Below are positions 17,831 to 27,192 of a stretch of 64,000 nucleotides of DNA, piece after piece. Positions within the stretch are counted from its first letter, which is position 1. Each line of letters starts with the position of its first letter. Below the pieces are notes generated by a model. The model worked only from the letters and a program-made list of their open reading frames with translations. It did no database searches and was not told where the DNA came from. Origin of the DNA: Actinomycetota bacterium. Its GTDB lineage: Bacteria; Actinomycetota; Actinomycetes; Streptosporangiales; Streptosporangiaceae. The DNA is taken from assembly GCA_027313705.1 (NCBI GenBank), contig DAHVDE010000067.1, forward strand, positions 117,047 through 181,046, in the 5' to 3' direction. Both the position numbers and the translations under genes were made by a program.

Positions 17831-18703
17831 CTAAGCCGTTGAATTCCTGCGTCGGCGCTCACGCCACCAGGTTCTCGCGATTACCTTGGCGAAATGCAGG
17901 CCATACAGGGCGTTGTGCCCCTTCTTGCTCTGCCCGACCTGGCGCTTATGGATCGTGGCCGGGCGCTCGGCGACCCGGTAGCCGTGCGCGATCACGCCGA
18001 TCAGCAGTTCCGCCGCCTGATACTGGGGCTGGAGCAACCGCACCGCGCCGGTCACCTCTGAGCGCATGGCCCGCAGGCCGAAGGACGGGTCGGTGATGCG
18101 CTGGCCGGTGAGCATGGTGATGGTGAGCGCGAAAACGCGCACGCCTAGCTTGCGCACCGGGTCCTTGGTTTCCTCGCTGCCCTGGGTGCGCGAGCCTGAC
18201 ACGAAGTCGGCCTCGCCCGCCAGGATCGGCGCGAGCAGGGCGGGGATCTCGGCCGGGTTGTACTGACCGTCTGCATCGGTGGTCACGATGTACTTGGCGC
18301 CGCCCGCACGGGCCAGGCGATAGCCGAGCCGGAGCGCGGCGCCCTGGCCCCGGTTGACCGGCACATCGCACACCAGCGCGCCGGCCGCATCGGCTTCCTT
18401 GACCGTGCCGTCAGAAGAACCGTCCGAGACTACGATCTTCGTGACGTCGAGCCCGGCGATGACCGGTGGCAGCGCCTCGATGACCGGCCCGATCGAGCCC
18501 TGCTCGTTGAAGGCCGCGATCACCATCGCCAGCGGCGACATGGCGGTCGCGCGAGCACCGTACTGGTTGGTGAACGCGTCGAGAGCGGCGAGGTCGATAG
18601 CCTCGTCTTGTGCTGGCGTCCGCGCCACCCGGTTGCCCTTGCTCTGGGTCTTGCTGCTCTGGGTCTTGCTGTTCGGGGGATTGCTGCCCGACCCGGCTGT
18701 CAC
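17831..18703 (-). CDS. GT2-family polyprenyl-phosphate glycosyltransferase-like protein
   Basis: 290-residue family 2 glycosyltransferase of the dolichyl-phosphate glucosyl/mannosyltransferase type. Landmarks are VIAAFNEQGSIGPVI, VSDGSSDGT, the metal-binding TTDADGQYNP (DAD) and SGSRTQGSEETKD, then a C-terminal QVGQSKKGHNALYG segment. It would load a sugar on polyprenyl phosphate for flipping, which fits the convergent GtrA gene. The N terminus has a low-complexity SKTQS repeat from a 15-bp DNA repeat. GTG 18703 overlaps the TGA of the upstream epimerase gene (GTGA), so translation is coupled. Confidence 0.88.
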   Translation of the reverse strand: MTAGSGSNPPNSKTQSSKTQSKGNRVARTPAQDEAIDLAALDAFTNQYGARATAMSPLAMVIAAFNEQGSIGPVIEALPPVIAGLDVTKIVVSDGSSDGTVKEADAAGALVCDVPVNRGQGAALRLGYRLARAGGAKYIVTTDADGQYNPAEIPALLAPILAGEADFVSGSRTQGSEETKDPVRKLGVRVFALTITMLTGQRITDPSFGLRAMRSEVTGAVRLLQPQYQAAELLIGVIAHGYRVAERPATIHKRQVGQSKKGHNALYGLHFAKVIARTWWRERRRRNSTA

Positions 18704-19614
18704 TTAGTTTGCTCCGAGAACTCTGGCCACACGGTGGCTATGCCTGCCTTCAGGTCGACCCTGGGCTCGTAACCGAGGGCTCTGGCTGCGGAAATGTCGA
18801 CGATCACCGCTGGCATCTCACCAGCCTTGGCCGGGATGTGCTCGGCGGGAATCTCGGCGCCGGTTACCGCCCTTGCAGCTGCCAGGATGTCATTGACGGT
18901 GACCGACTCGCCTGAGCCGAGGATAAGCGGGCCATTGTGCCCGGCTTTCCACGCGGTCATGATGCCCGAGACGATGTCGTCGACGTGGACCAGATCGCGG
19001 ATCTGAGTGCCGTCGCCGTAGATCTGGACGCCTGTGCCGTTCCTGGCCGCGCGCATCAGGCGCGGCACGAAGCTGTCCTTGGCTTCCATGCCGGGGCCGT
19101 AGACATTGGCGAACCGCAGTGCCGCTCCCGCCATGCCGTAGCTGCCGGCGTAAGAGCAGAGCAGCATCTCGCCGGCCGCCTTGGTGGCGCCGTAGGGGGT
19201 GAGCGGACGCAGTGGTATCTGCTCGCTGATCGTCGCCGAGCCCACGTCGCCAGTGACCGCGTTGGTCGAGGCGAGCAGGAACGTGCGCACGCCGTGGCGC
19301 CTGGACTGCTCGAGCAGGTTGAAGGTGACCTCGACGTTGAGCTTGTAGGTGCCTGCCGGGTCCTCCATGGACTTCAGCACCGAGGTGACCGCCGCCAGAT
19401 GGATCACGACGTCCTTGTGCTCGCCGACCGCCTCGCCGACGACCGCAGGATCGCACAGGTCGCCGACGACCGACTGCACGCGCTCGTCAGGGAACTTCTG
19501 CCGGTCGACGACGGTGACCTGGTGATCGGCATCAAGCAACGTGCGGACCACGCGACGTCCGATGAATCCGACACCGCCCGTCACTAGTACCTGGGACGGA
19601 CTCCCATCCGACAT
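18700..19614 (-). CDS. NAD-dependent epimerase/dehydratase, UDP-glucose 4-epimerase-like
   Basis: 304-residue extended SDR. The Rossmann motif is VTGGVGFIGRRVVRTLL near residue 11, catalytic YGATKAAGE holds YxxxK, and RFANVYGPGMEAKDSFVPRL plus GDGTQIRDLVHVDDI are typical of GalE-like nucleotide-sugar epimerases. The length is slightly short but complete. ATG 19614 has GGAG about 6 nt upstream. It leads a two-gene reverse-strand operon with the GT2 gene (4-bp overlap). It probably supplies the sugar donor used by that transferase; the exact sugar is not assigned. Confidence 0.88.
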   Translation of the reverse strand: MSDGSPSQVLVTGGVGFIGRRVVRTLLDADHQVTVVDRQKFPDERVQSVVGDLCDPAVVGEAVGEHKDVVIHLAAVTSVLKSMEDPAGTYKLNVEVTFNLLEQSRRHGVRTFLLASTNAVTGDVGSATISEQIPLRPLTPYGATKAAGEMLLCSYAGSYGMAGAALRFANVYGPGMEAKDSFVPRLMRAARNGTGVQIYGDGTQIRDLVHVDDIVSGIMTAWKAGHNGPLILGSGESVTVNDILAAARAVTGAEIPAEHIPAKAGEMPAVIVDISAARALGYEPRVDLKAGIATVWPEFSEQTK

Positions 19615-20226
19615 GAGCGCTCCTAAGCCGCTACTAGTTCAATAGCCTCATTTTAGGCTTTTCGAACAGAATAGTTTGTTATTTGGGTGAAGCTATTGAG
19701 CTTCCAGAACCGCCATGCTGACCTAGAAGTCATCGCATCGCGGTCAGAAACGCTCTCTTGGCGCGACTGGCGGACGGTGAGCCGTCGCGTCAGTGCGCTG
19801 CGGGCCGGTGCATAGATGCCACGTCAGTGTATCGGTCGGCCCTCGTGCTATCGCCCGCGATGCGCAGCACGGTTCGCTCGGCCGGTTCCCGGTTGCGTTC
19901 CGCCGCGAGTTCACTGGCTGGGCCTGATGGTCGTTTTGTACCGACGGTGCTAGATCGGTTACGATATGCGACTACGCGTGGTTGCCTGCGGCTTCCCCGG
20001 GCGCATGACGGGTGGCCGGCCGGCCAGGCGGCTGAGGCGAAACCTTGGCCGTCCTGTTTTGCGCATTGTCGGCGGTACCCTGCGGTAGCGGCGCACAATT
20101 GCCGCAGGGGTCGCGCGAGCTGAGCGCTGGCGGGCGCCCCCGGCGCGGTGACTTGCCTGCGGCAAGGTTGTGACCTGGTTGAATGGGTGCTTCGACCACC
20201 AGTTTGTTCTAGCGGAGGCCCGAGGG
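19615..20226. other. Intergenic region, about 0.6 kb, no convincing gene
   Basis: The first 100 bp (about 19630-19700) are AT-rich and probably hold the promoter of the reverse-strand epimerase operon. A possible forward promoter is TTGTAC (19936-19941), an 18-bp spacer and TACGAT (19960-19965), which would give the dynamin operon a leader of about 250 nt. Short open frames on both strands are Arg/Pro-rich shadows without start signals. Confidence 0.4.
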
Positions 20227-22236
20227 ATGAAAGAGGGTCAAGAAGCGGTGCCCGCATCGTTGCGCTGGGGTGGGGCGGACGATGGGGCAGCTGGCTCGGA
20301 AGCTCAGCCGACGGCGGTCCGTGCCATGGCCGACGGTGTGGTAGGCGGCGGTGCTACGGCGGGCGCTGGCGGCGCGGCGGCGGGCAAGGACGCGGAAACA
20401 CCGCACGTCAGGGTCGATGCGCGCAAGATTCAGGCGGCGCTGACCGAGTTGCGCGAGGCCGTCGCGCGGGTGTCACTGCTTTTCGACTTCGCCGGCATCG
20501 AGGCGACGCGGGCCGAGCGCCAGCAGCTGATCAGCCAGATCGACGACTACCTGCTTCCCAGGCTGCGCCAGTCGGGCGCGCCGATCCTGATCGCGATGGT
20601 GGGTTCGACCGGGGCGGGCAAGTCGACTTTGCTCAACAGCATCGTGGGCAGCCCGGTGAGCGCGACAGGGATAAGGCGCCCTACGACCAACAGCCCGGTG
20701 CTCGCCTGCCATCCTGACGACGAGAAGTGGTTCGCCGAGAATGTGTTCCTTCCGACGCTGCCCAGGGTCAGGCAGCAGGGCCTGGCCATGCCAGGCCGCG
20801 ATGGCCTGCTTGTGCTGGCGACCAGCGAAGGCATGCCGCCAGGGGTCGCGCTGCTTGACACCCCAGACATCGACTCGGTGGTCGCGGCGCACCGGCAGTT
20901 CGCCAGGCAGTTCCTCGATGCTTCTGACCTTTGGCTGTTCGTGACCACGGCACGCCGCTACGCCGACGCGGTGGTGTGGGAAATGCTCAAGGACGCCAGG
21001 GAGCGTGGCGCTTCGCTCGGGATCGTGCTCTCCAGGGTTCCTCAGGCGGCGGGCGAGCAGTTGTCCGCGCACTTCGATGCGATGCTTGCGGCCAACGGGC
21101 TCGGCGGGGCGCAGCGCTTCGTGATCCAGGAAACCACGATCACCGATGCCAGGCTGCCCGTCGAGGTATCCGCGCCGGTGAGGTCCTGGCTGACCGATAC
21201 GGCGCAGCGGGAGGAACGGCGCACGGCCATCTTGACCCAGACGATGTCCGGCGTCCTTGACACTTTCGAGACCCGGATACCTGCCTTGGCCGAGCATGCG
21301 CAGATGCAGGTCGCGCTCCGTGACGAGCTGGTCTCGGCCGCGCAGGCGGCCTACCAGGCCGGGCTCGCCGAGTTCGACGAGGCGATCAGGAACGGCTCGC
21401 TGCTGCGCGGCGAGGTGCTCGCGCGCTGGCAGGAGTTCGCCGGCGCCGGTGACCTGCTTCGCACGCTAGAGATCCGCAAAGGACGCCAGGACAAGCGGAA
21501 GTCGCGGCGGCACGCCGGCGCTCCGGTGCGCACCGGGGCGCTGAAATCCGCCTTGCGGTCAGGTATCGAGGCTCTGGTGGTCTCGCTGGCCGACAGGTCG
21601 GCCGAGGATGCGATGGAGCGGTGGCAGGCGAGTCCGCCAGGCGCCGGGCTGCTGATGCGGGCTCAGGAGGCGTACGAGACCGGCGTGCCTGCCGGTGGCG
21701 AGCTCGCGTATTCATCGCTCCGCAAATGGGAGGGCGAGCTCAACTGGGGCTTCCCTGGCGGCCAGGCCGAAATCGCCGCCGCGCTGCCGTCGGGTGGCGC
21801 GCAGCCGCTTGGCAGGTCATCTGATGACCTTGCCGCCAGGGCCGGCCGTGCCGTGGCGGCGTGGCAGGAACACCTACTGCGCTTGGTGCAGACTGAGAAC
21901 ATCACCAAGCGCTCGATCGCAAGGGTCGCGTCCTTCGACCCTGAGGCGCTGGCCATGGTGCTGACGATCGGCGTGCTCGGTTACGGCGCCAGCGACCTGG
22001 TCGTCAGCGAGGGCGCAAGCGCGGTGCCGCAGCAGCTGCTGACTTCGCTTTTCGGCGCGGGCCTGATGCGCGACATTGGCGGCCAGGCGAGGCAAGACCT
22101 CCATGAGCGGATCGGGGTGCTTTACTCCGAGGAGGCGCTGCGTTTCAAGGCGCTAGTCGACGCCGTCGGATCGCTCGACGAAGGCCTGGCGGCCGATCTT
22201 TACCAAGCGAGTTACTCGTTGGAGTCTGCGCGATGA
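20227..22236 (+). CDS. Dynamin-like GTPase (first of pair)
   Basis: 669-residue large GTPase of the bacterial dynamin-like class. The P-loop GSTGAGKST is at residues 126-134 and the G3-like LLDTPDIDS follows about 80 residues later. A long helical region comes next, with a hydrophobic segment near 580-600 (LAMVLTIGVLGYGASDLVV) that may touch or span the membrane. An open frame extends back to GTG 20170, but ATG 20227 is chosen because GGAGG lies 8 nt upstream. In Streptomyces a pair of adjacent dynamin genes (DynA/DynB) stabilises FtsZ rings at sporulation septa, and the adjacent, coupled second GTPase gene suggests the same here. Orthology to DynA or DynB individually is not settled. Confidence 0.8.
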   Translation: MKEGQEAVPASLRWGGADDGAAGSEAQPTAVRAMADGVVGGGATAGAGGAAAGKDAETPHVRVDARKIQAALTELREAVARVSLLFDFAGIEATRAERQQLISQIDDYLLPRLRQSGAPILIAMVGSTGAGKSTLLNSIVGSPVSATGIRRPTTNSPVLACHPDDEKWFAENVFLPTLPRVRQQGLAMPGRDGLLVLATSEGMPPGVALLDTPDIDSVVAAHRQFARQFLDASDLWLFVTTARRYADAVVWEMLKDARERGASLGIVLSRVPQAAGEQLSAHFDAMLAANGLGGAQRFVIQETTITDARLPVEVSAPVRSWLTDTAQREERRTAILTQTMSGVLDTFETRIPALAEHAQMQVALRDELVSAAQAAYQAGLAEFDEAIRNGSLLRGEVLARWQEFAGAGDLLRTLEIRKGRQDKRKSRRHAGAPVRTGALKSALRSGIEALVVSLADRSAEDAMERWQASPPGAGLLMRAQEAYETGVPAGGELAYSSLRKWEGELNWGFPGGQAEIAAALPSGGAQPLGRSSDDLAARAGRAVAAWQEHLLRLVQTENITKRSIARVASFDPEALAMVLTIGVLGYGASDLVVSEGASAVPQQLLTSLFGAGLMRDIGGQARQDLHERIGVLYSEEALRFKALVDAVGSLDEGLAADLYQASYSLESAR

Positions 22237-24365
22237 GTCCAAGACGACATGCGCCGCCTGGCGAATCGGCCGAGGCCGGCGCCGGGGTGGCGGTGGTGCC
22301 CTCGGGTCAGGCTGTTCCCGCGGGCGGTGATGGCGGCGGGTACTCCGCCCCTGCCTTCCGCGATGGCAGCGAGGCAGCAGCCGCAACCAAGCCTGGCAGC
22401 GGTAACGGTGGCGGCAAGGGTGCGCTGCCGAGTCAGATGCCTTCTGGCACGCAGCGGAGCCGGGGGAAGGCGGACGCCGCCACAGGGTCAGGATCAGGAA
22501 CGGTGTCCGCGGCGGCCGGCGACGGCGAGGCGGCGTCCGCTCCGGCTGGGCGGCACGCCGCGAAGACCGCTGCGAAGACCGACGCTACGACCGTCGTGAA
22601 GTCTGGTGCGATGACCGCATGGCCGGGGTCTGGTGCCTTCGCCGCGTCACGGACCGCGACCGCGACTGCGGAAGGTACCTCGGCTGGGCAGTCCACCGGG
22701 CTGTCGGCGCAGCTGATGGCCCTCGCCAGGATGATACAGATCGGGACAGCCCGCAGTGGCAGGGACGGCTTCAGCAAGAAACTGCTCAGCCAGGCTGAGG
22801 ACGTGCTCGGGCGGGCAGGCGAGCGGATGCGGCTCTCTTCTGCCCACACGGTGGTCGTGCTGGCCGGCGGGACCGGCAGCGGCAAGTCGTCGCTGTTCAA
22901 CCGGCTTGCCGGGGCGGAGTTCTCCACGGTAGGGGTGACCAGGCCGATCACCAGGGACGCGCACGCGTGCATATGGGACGACGCGGGTTCAGGCGCGCTG
23001 CTCAAGTGGCTCGGCGTACCGCAGCGGAACAGGTACTCGCGGGCAAGCGCGCTCGGCGGCGGCGAGTCTGGCCTGGCCGGTCTCGTGCTACTTGACCTGC
23101 CCGACCACGACTCTGTCATGGGCCATGCCACCGGCCAGGTGGACCGGCTTGTCAGCCTCGCCGACGTGATGATCTGGGTGCTTGACCCGCAGAAGTACGC
23201 TGACGCGGCCGTGCACCAGCGTTTCCTGATACCGCTGGCCGGGCACTCGGACGTGCAAGCGGTCGTGCTCAACCAGGCTGACCTGCTCACTGCGGCACAG
23301 GTCGATGACTGCGTTGGTGACTTGCGGCGATTGCTTGATGCCGAAGACCTGCACGACGTGCCCATCCTCGTCACGTCCGCCGTTACCGGCTCCGGGCTCG
23401 ACGAACTGCGGCGGCTGCTGGCCGAAGGCGTTGCGGCGCGGCAGGCGGCGGCGGCCAGGATTTCTGCCGACGTTGAGACGGTGGTGGCGCGATTCGCTCG
23501 CTACACCGGTGAAACCGCGGGGAGCGGCGGCGCGGTTGACGCGGCACAACGAATTCCTTCCGGCAGCACAGGCAAGCTTGTCGACCAGTTCTATGCCGCG
23601 GCTGGGGTAAACGCGGTGTGCGATGCCCTGCGCAGCGCCAGGGAGTTGCGTGCCGCCGACTTCGCTGGCTGGCCGGCGGCCTGGCTGGTGCAGCGGTTCG
23701 CCGGGCGTGACCCGCTGCGCAAGGTGCGGCTGGGGCTGCTGTGGAACGACCTGCGTGCGGTGTCTTCTGGCCCGGCGGGCGCGCAGCAGGCGGCGATTGA
23801 CAACGCGCTCACCGAGTTCGGCGACAGTGTGACCGAGTCGCTGGTCAAACCATGGTCGCAGACGGTGCGAGCGGCGGCTAGATCGCGAGCGGATGCCGTG
23901 CCAGCGGCGGTCGGCGAGGCGATCGGCATGGCGCTGCCGCCAGAGGACAGCGTCGAACGGTGGTGGCGGCTGGCCGGCCTCGCGCAGGGCGTGCTGCTCG
24001 GCGCGACCGCCATCGCGCTGGCCTGGTTTGCGGCCGTGCTCGCCTTCGGCGTGCTCAAAGTGGCCGGCGGGCTCCCTGGGCTGCTGAGCGATCCGCTCAG
24101 CCTGGTTTGGGCGGTGCTGCTCGGTAGCGTGGCACTGGGGCTCGGTGCCGTTACGGCTTCCGCGAGCATGCGCAGGGTTAAAAAGCAGGCGCTGGCTGAG
24201 AAAGCGCAGATCTCCGCCGACATCAGGAAACGGATCGAGGACATTGCCAGGGAGATGGCGGTGGTCCCGGTCGAACAGGAACTCTTTGAGTTCGATCGTT
24301 ACCGTGAGGAGTATGCGGTCGCCGCGAAGGAAGCTAGCGGCGGCCGGTCTTTGTCCACAGGGTGA
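22233..24365 (+). CDS. Dynamin-like GTPase with two membrane helices (second of pair)
   Basis: 710 residues. About 150 low-complexity Ala/Gly-rich residues precede a GTPase domain with P-loop GGTGSGKSS (212-220), G3-like LLDLPDHDS and NQAD (G4, NKxD-like). Two membrane helices are predicted near 586-608 and 625-645, followed by a basic cytoplasmic tail. The start overlaps the stop of the first GTPase gene as ATGA, so the two are translated in a fixed ratio and probably form a complex at the membrane. By comparison with Streptomyces DynA/DynB, a role in septum formation or membrane remodelling is inferred. Followed 157 bp later by ssb. Confidence 0.8.
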   Translation: MSPRRHAPPGESAEAGAGVAVVPSGQAVPAGGDGGGYSAPAFRDGSEAAAATKPGSGNGGGKGALPSQMPSGTQRSRGKADAATGSGSGTVSAAAGDGEAASAPAGRHAAKTAAKTDATTVVKSGAMTAWPGSGAFAASRTATATAEGTSAGQSTGLSAQLMALARMIQIGTARSGRDGFSKKLLSQAEDVLGRAGERMRLSSAHTVVVLAGGTGSGKSSLFNRLAGAEFSTVGVTRPITRDAHACIWDDAGSGALLKWLGVPQRNRYSRASALGGGESGLAGLVLLDLPDHDSVMGHATGQVDRLVSLADVMIWVLDPQKYADAAVHQRFLIPLAGHSDVQAVVLNQADLLTAAQVDDCVGDLRRLLDAEDLHDVPILVTSAVTGSGLDELRRLLAEGVAARQAAAARISADVETVVARFARYTGETAGSGGAVDAAQRIPSGSTGKLVDQFYAAAGVNAVCDALRSARELRAADFAGWPAAWLVQRFAGRDPLRKVRLGLLWNDLRAVSSGPAGAQQAAIDNALTEFGDSVTESLVKPWSQTVRAAARSRADAVPAAVGEAIGMALPPEDSVERWWRLAGLAQGVLLGATAIALAWFAAVLAFGVLKVAGGLPGLLSDPLSLVWAVLLGSVALGLGAVTASASMRRVKKQALAEKAQISADIRKRIEDIAREMAVVPVEQELFEFDRYREEYAVAAKEASGGRSLSTG

Positions 24366-24521
24366 CGTTGCCGACGTGGCCTGATTCCACAGCCGCGAAG
24401 CGAGACCCGGCTGCCTCGCGGTCGCGCTGCGATCTTTATGACTATGCGGCGGCACGAGCCGCCGGGACCGGCAGTCTCTGCGCGACAGGCGCGCTGCTGC
24501 CGTTCAGTTGTGGAGGATCGC

Positions 24522-25286
24522 ATGTACTTGAACGAGGCTCAGGTCAGCCTGACCGGGTACGTCGCTACCCAGCCGTCCGTAAAGACCGTCAGTTCTGGCG
24601 CCATGTACACATCGATGCGGGTCGCGTGGACTCCGCGCAGGCAGGACAGGGATACCGGAGAGTGGGTCGACGGAAACACCTCCTACGCGACCGTCATCTG
24701 CTGGCGCAAGCTGGCGACTCACATCGCCTGCTCGTTGCGCAAGGGCGACCCCGTGATGGTCAGAGGCAGGCTGTCGATCAGGAATTACGATGACAAGAAC
24801 GGCGTGCGCAGGATCGCGGTCGAGGTCGAGGCCACCTCTGTCGGGCACGACCTGTCCCGCGGCGTGGCCATCTTCCAGCGGACCAGGGCGCAGACCGGCC
24901 TGACCGCCGCGCAGTTGGCAGCGCTCACCGCAGGCGGCGCCGGCACCGCTGGCCAGAGTGCCAGCGACGGCGCAAGCGCGGTCTACGGTCCTCCAGGGAA
25001 CCCGGCGAGCCCGGCGAGCCCGGCGAACGGAAACGGCACTGGTGCACACGCGGAAGCCGGCGAAGAGGTCAGGGTCTCGGCAGGTCACGGCGGTGCCGGT
25101 CAGGACGGTGCCGGTCAGGACGGTGCCGGTCACGGCGGTGCCCGCGACGGCGATGACGGCGACGACATGCACGTAGCCGACGTGCCGCTGCCAGACTCGG
25201 CGGCCGATCTCGATGATCCGTTCCTCGACGAGTCGCGGCCTGGCGCGGCTGACCGTGCGGACGACCCGGTGGCCGTGCCCTTCTAG
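24522..25286 (+). CDS. ssb: Single-stranded DNA-binding protein with long variable tail
   Basis: 254 residues. An N-terminal OB fold (about 1-115, from MYLNEAQVSLTGYVATQPSVK through WRKLATHIACSLRKGDPVMVRGRLSIRNY) is that of an SSB. The remainder is a disordered Gly/Ala/Asp tail containing a GAGQD repeat made of 15-bp units. The tail ends in DDPVAVPF; this acidic-hydrophobic tip resembles the protein-docking tip of SSBs but lacks the classic DDDIPF. ATG 24522 has GGAGG 5 nt upstream. Position next to the dynamin pair recalls the sporulation-linked SsbB of Streptomyces; whether this is the replicative or the sporulation paralogue is unknown. Confidence 0.82.
   Translation: MYLNEAQVSLTGYVATQPSVKTVSSGAMYTSMRVAWTPRRQDRDTGEWVDGNTSYATVICWRKLATHIACSLRKGDPVMVRGRLSIRNYDDKNGVRRIAVEVEATSVGHDLSRGVAIFQRTRAQTGLTAAQLAALTAGGAGTAGQSASDGASAVYGPPGNPASPASPANGNGTGAHAEAGEEVRVSAGHGGAGQDGAGQDGAGHGGARDGDDGDDMHVADVPLPDSAADLDDPFLDESRPGAADRADDPVAVPF
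25083..25142 (+). repeat. 15-bp tandem repeat in ssb tail
   Basis: Four 15-bp units (ggtcaggacggtgcc and a variant with cacggc) lie head to tail and encode Gly-Gln/His-Asp/Gly-Gly-Ala repeats in the disordered SSB tail. Confidence 0.85.
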
Positions 25287-25313
25287 CCGCCCGGTCCGTC
25301 GGGAGCCGGGCGG
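25287..25313 (+). terminator. GC-rich hairpin after ssb
   Basis: Immediately after the ssb stop: 8-bp perfect stem CCGCCCGG (25287-25294) with CCGGGCGG (25306-25313) and an 11-nt loop; no T-tract, as is common in high-GC genomes. Confidence 0.5.
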
Positions 25314-25386
25314 GCACGGTGCCGCGCGGCTCCCGATGAGGGCCGGGATGTGCAAAGTGCGCCGTCACTGCCCCTACGCTTGATAC

Positions 25387-27051
25387 ATGCCTGAGTTCAT
25401 CTATCAGATGCACGCCGTGCGCAAGGCGCACGGCGACAAGGTCATACTTGACAGCGTCACGCTTGCGTTCCTGCCCGGGGCAAAGATCGGCGTCGTGGGG
25501 CCGAACGGCATGGGAAAGTCGACGCTGCTCCGGATGATGGCTGGTACCGAGCAGCCTTCCAATGGCGAAGCGCGGCTGATGCCAGGATTCTCGGTCGGCC
25601 TGCTTGATCAGGAGCCGAAGCTCGACGAGACCAAGACCGTGCTTGGTAACGTCGAGGAAGGCGTTGCGGATACTAAGGCACTTCTTGACCGGTACAACGA
25701 GATCGCCGAGCAAATGGCGACCGACTATTCTGATGAGCTGCTCGAAGAAATGGGTCAGCTTCAGGAGCAGCTAGATCACCGGAATGCCTGGGATCTGGAG
25801 AGCCAGCTTGAGCAGGCAATGGATGCGCTTCGCTGCCCGGCGCCCGATTCCGAGGTGGCGGTGCTTTCCGGTGGCGAAAAACGCCGGGTCGCGTTGTGCA
25901 GGCTGTTGCTTTCCCAGCCCGACTTGCTGTTGCTAGACGAGCCGACCAACCACCTGGACGCTGAAAGCGTGCAGTGGCTTGAGCAGCATTTGGAAAAGTA
26001 TCCTGGCACCGTAGTCGCGGTCACGCACGACCGGTATTTCCTTGACAATGTAGCCGGCTGGATACTTGAGCTTGACCGCGGTCACGCTTATCCCTACGAG
26101 GGTAATTACTCCACTTACCTGGAGACCAAGGCGGCCAGGCTGAAAGTCGAAGGCCAAAAAGACGTCAAGCGCCGCCGGCGACTTGAGGAAGAACTCGAAT
26201 GGGTCAGGTCAAGCCCGCGTGCCAGGCAGGCTAAAAGCAGGTCCAGGCTCCAGCGCTACGAGGAAATGGCTGCCGAGGCTGACCAGAACAGGAAGCTCGA
26301 CTTCGAGGAGATCCAGATCCCGCCTGGCCCGCGCCTGGGCAGCGTCGTGGTGGAGGTCGACAAGCTAAGCAAGGGCTTCGGCGACCGGGTGCTGATCGAG
26401 GACCTGAGCTTCAGCTTGCCGCCTAACGGCATCGTCGGCGTCATCGGCCCTAACGGAGTCGGCAAGACCACGCTGTTCAAGATGATCGTCGGCGAGGAGC
26501 AGCCCGACGACGGCGCGATCAAGGTCGGCGAGACCGTCAAGGTCGCCTACGTGGATCAGAACAGGTCAAGGATCGACGCTGACAAGAACGTCTGGGAGGT
26601 CATCTCAGACGGAGAGTCCTACATCAAGGCAGGCAAACTGGAGATCCCGAGTCGAGCCTACGTCGCCGCCTTCGGCTTCAAGGGGGGTGACCAGCAGAAA
26701 CTGGCCGGAGTGATGTCGGGTGGCGAGCGCAACCGGGTGAACCTGGCGCTGACGCTAAAGCAGGGCGGCAACTTGCTCCTGCTCGACGAGCCCACGAACG
26801 ACCTGGATGTGGAGACCTTGTCTTCGCTGGAAAACGCGCTGCTCGAGTTCCCTGGCTGCGCCGTGATCACCAGCCACGACCGCTGGTTCCTTGACCGGAT
26901 CGCGACCCACATCCTCGCCTGGGAGGGCGGTTCCAGCTGGTTCTGGTTCGAGGGAAACTTCGAGTCCTACGAGAAGAACAAGATCGAGCGCCTGGGCGCC
27001 GAGGCGGCCCGCCCGCATCGCGTCACCTACCGGAAACTCAAGCGCGACTAG
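25387..27051 (+). CDS. ettA: Energy-dependent translational throttle protein EttA (ABC-F ATPase)
   Basis: 554-residue soluble protein with two ABC ATPase domains and no membrane segment, binding the ribosomal E site and gating the first peptide bond according to ATP/ADP. Walker A motifs are GPNGMGKST (38-46) and GPNGVGKTT (about 353-361); signature motifs are LSGGEKRRVALCRLLL and MSGGERNRVNLALTLK; both Walker B/D-loop segments (LLDEPTNHLD, LLDEPTNDLD) are intact. The interdomain P-site tether helix lies near residues 240-290. Length and sequence match EttA rather than antibiotic-resistance ABC-F proteins. ATG 25387 has no obvious Shine-Dalgarno. It follows the ssb terminator and is probably its own unit. 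Confidence 0.93.
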   Translation: MPEFIYQMHAVRKAHGDKVILDSVTLAFLPGAKIGVVGPNGMGKSTLLRMMAGTEQPSNGEARLMPGFSVGLLDQEPKLDETKTVLGNVEEGVADTKALLDRYNEIAEQMATDYSDELLEEMGQLQEQLDHRNAWDLESQLEQAMDALRCPAPDSEVAVLSGGEKRRVALCRLLLSQPDLLLLDEPTNHLDAESVQWLEQHLEKYPGTVVAVTHDRYFLDNVAGWILELDRGHAYPYEGNYSTYLETKAARLKVEGQKDVKRRRRLEEELEWVRSSPRARQAKSRSRLQRYEEMAAEADQNRKLDFEEIQIPPGPRLGSVVVEVDKLSKGFGDRVLIEDLSFSLPPNGIVGVIGPNGVGKTTLFKMIVGEEQPDDGAIKVGETVKVAYVDQNRSRIDADKNVWEVISDGESYIKAGKLEIPSRAYVAAFGFKGGDQQKLAGVMSGGERNRVNLALTLKQGGNLLLLDEPTNDLDVETLSSLENALLEFPGCAVITSHDRWFLDRIATHILAWEGGSSWFWFEGNFESYEKNKIERLGAEAARPHRVTYRKLKRD

Positions 27052-27192
27052 CGGCCCCCGCTTCCCGTCGCCGGCACGCCTGCCGTGCCGCTCAGGTCCC
27101 CCTGGCCCGGGGGCAACCTTGCGTAAGCGGTCCGTTCCCTGGCCGGCATATGCTCAGCGGGCCGTAATACTCGAACGTGGGGTGCTCAACAG

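Noticed and set aside
19758..20123. 121-codon open frame in the region upstream of the dynamin genes
   Set aside because: Arg/Pro/Ala-rich composition of a GC-driven frame, no ribosome site, no recognisable family, opposite-strand frame equally open.
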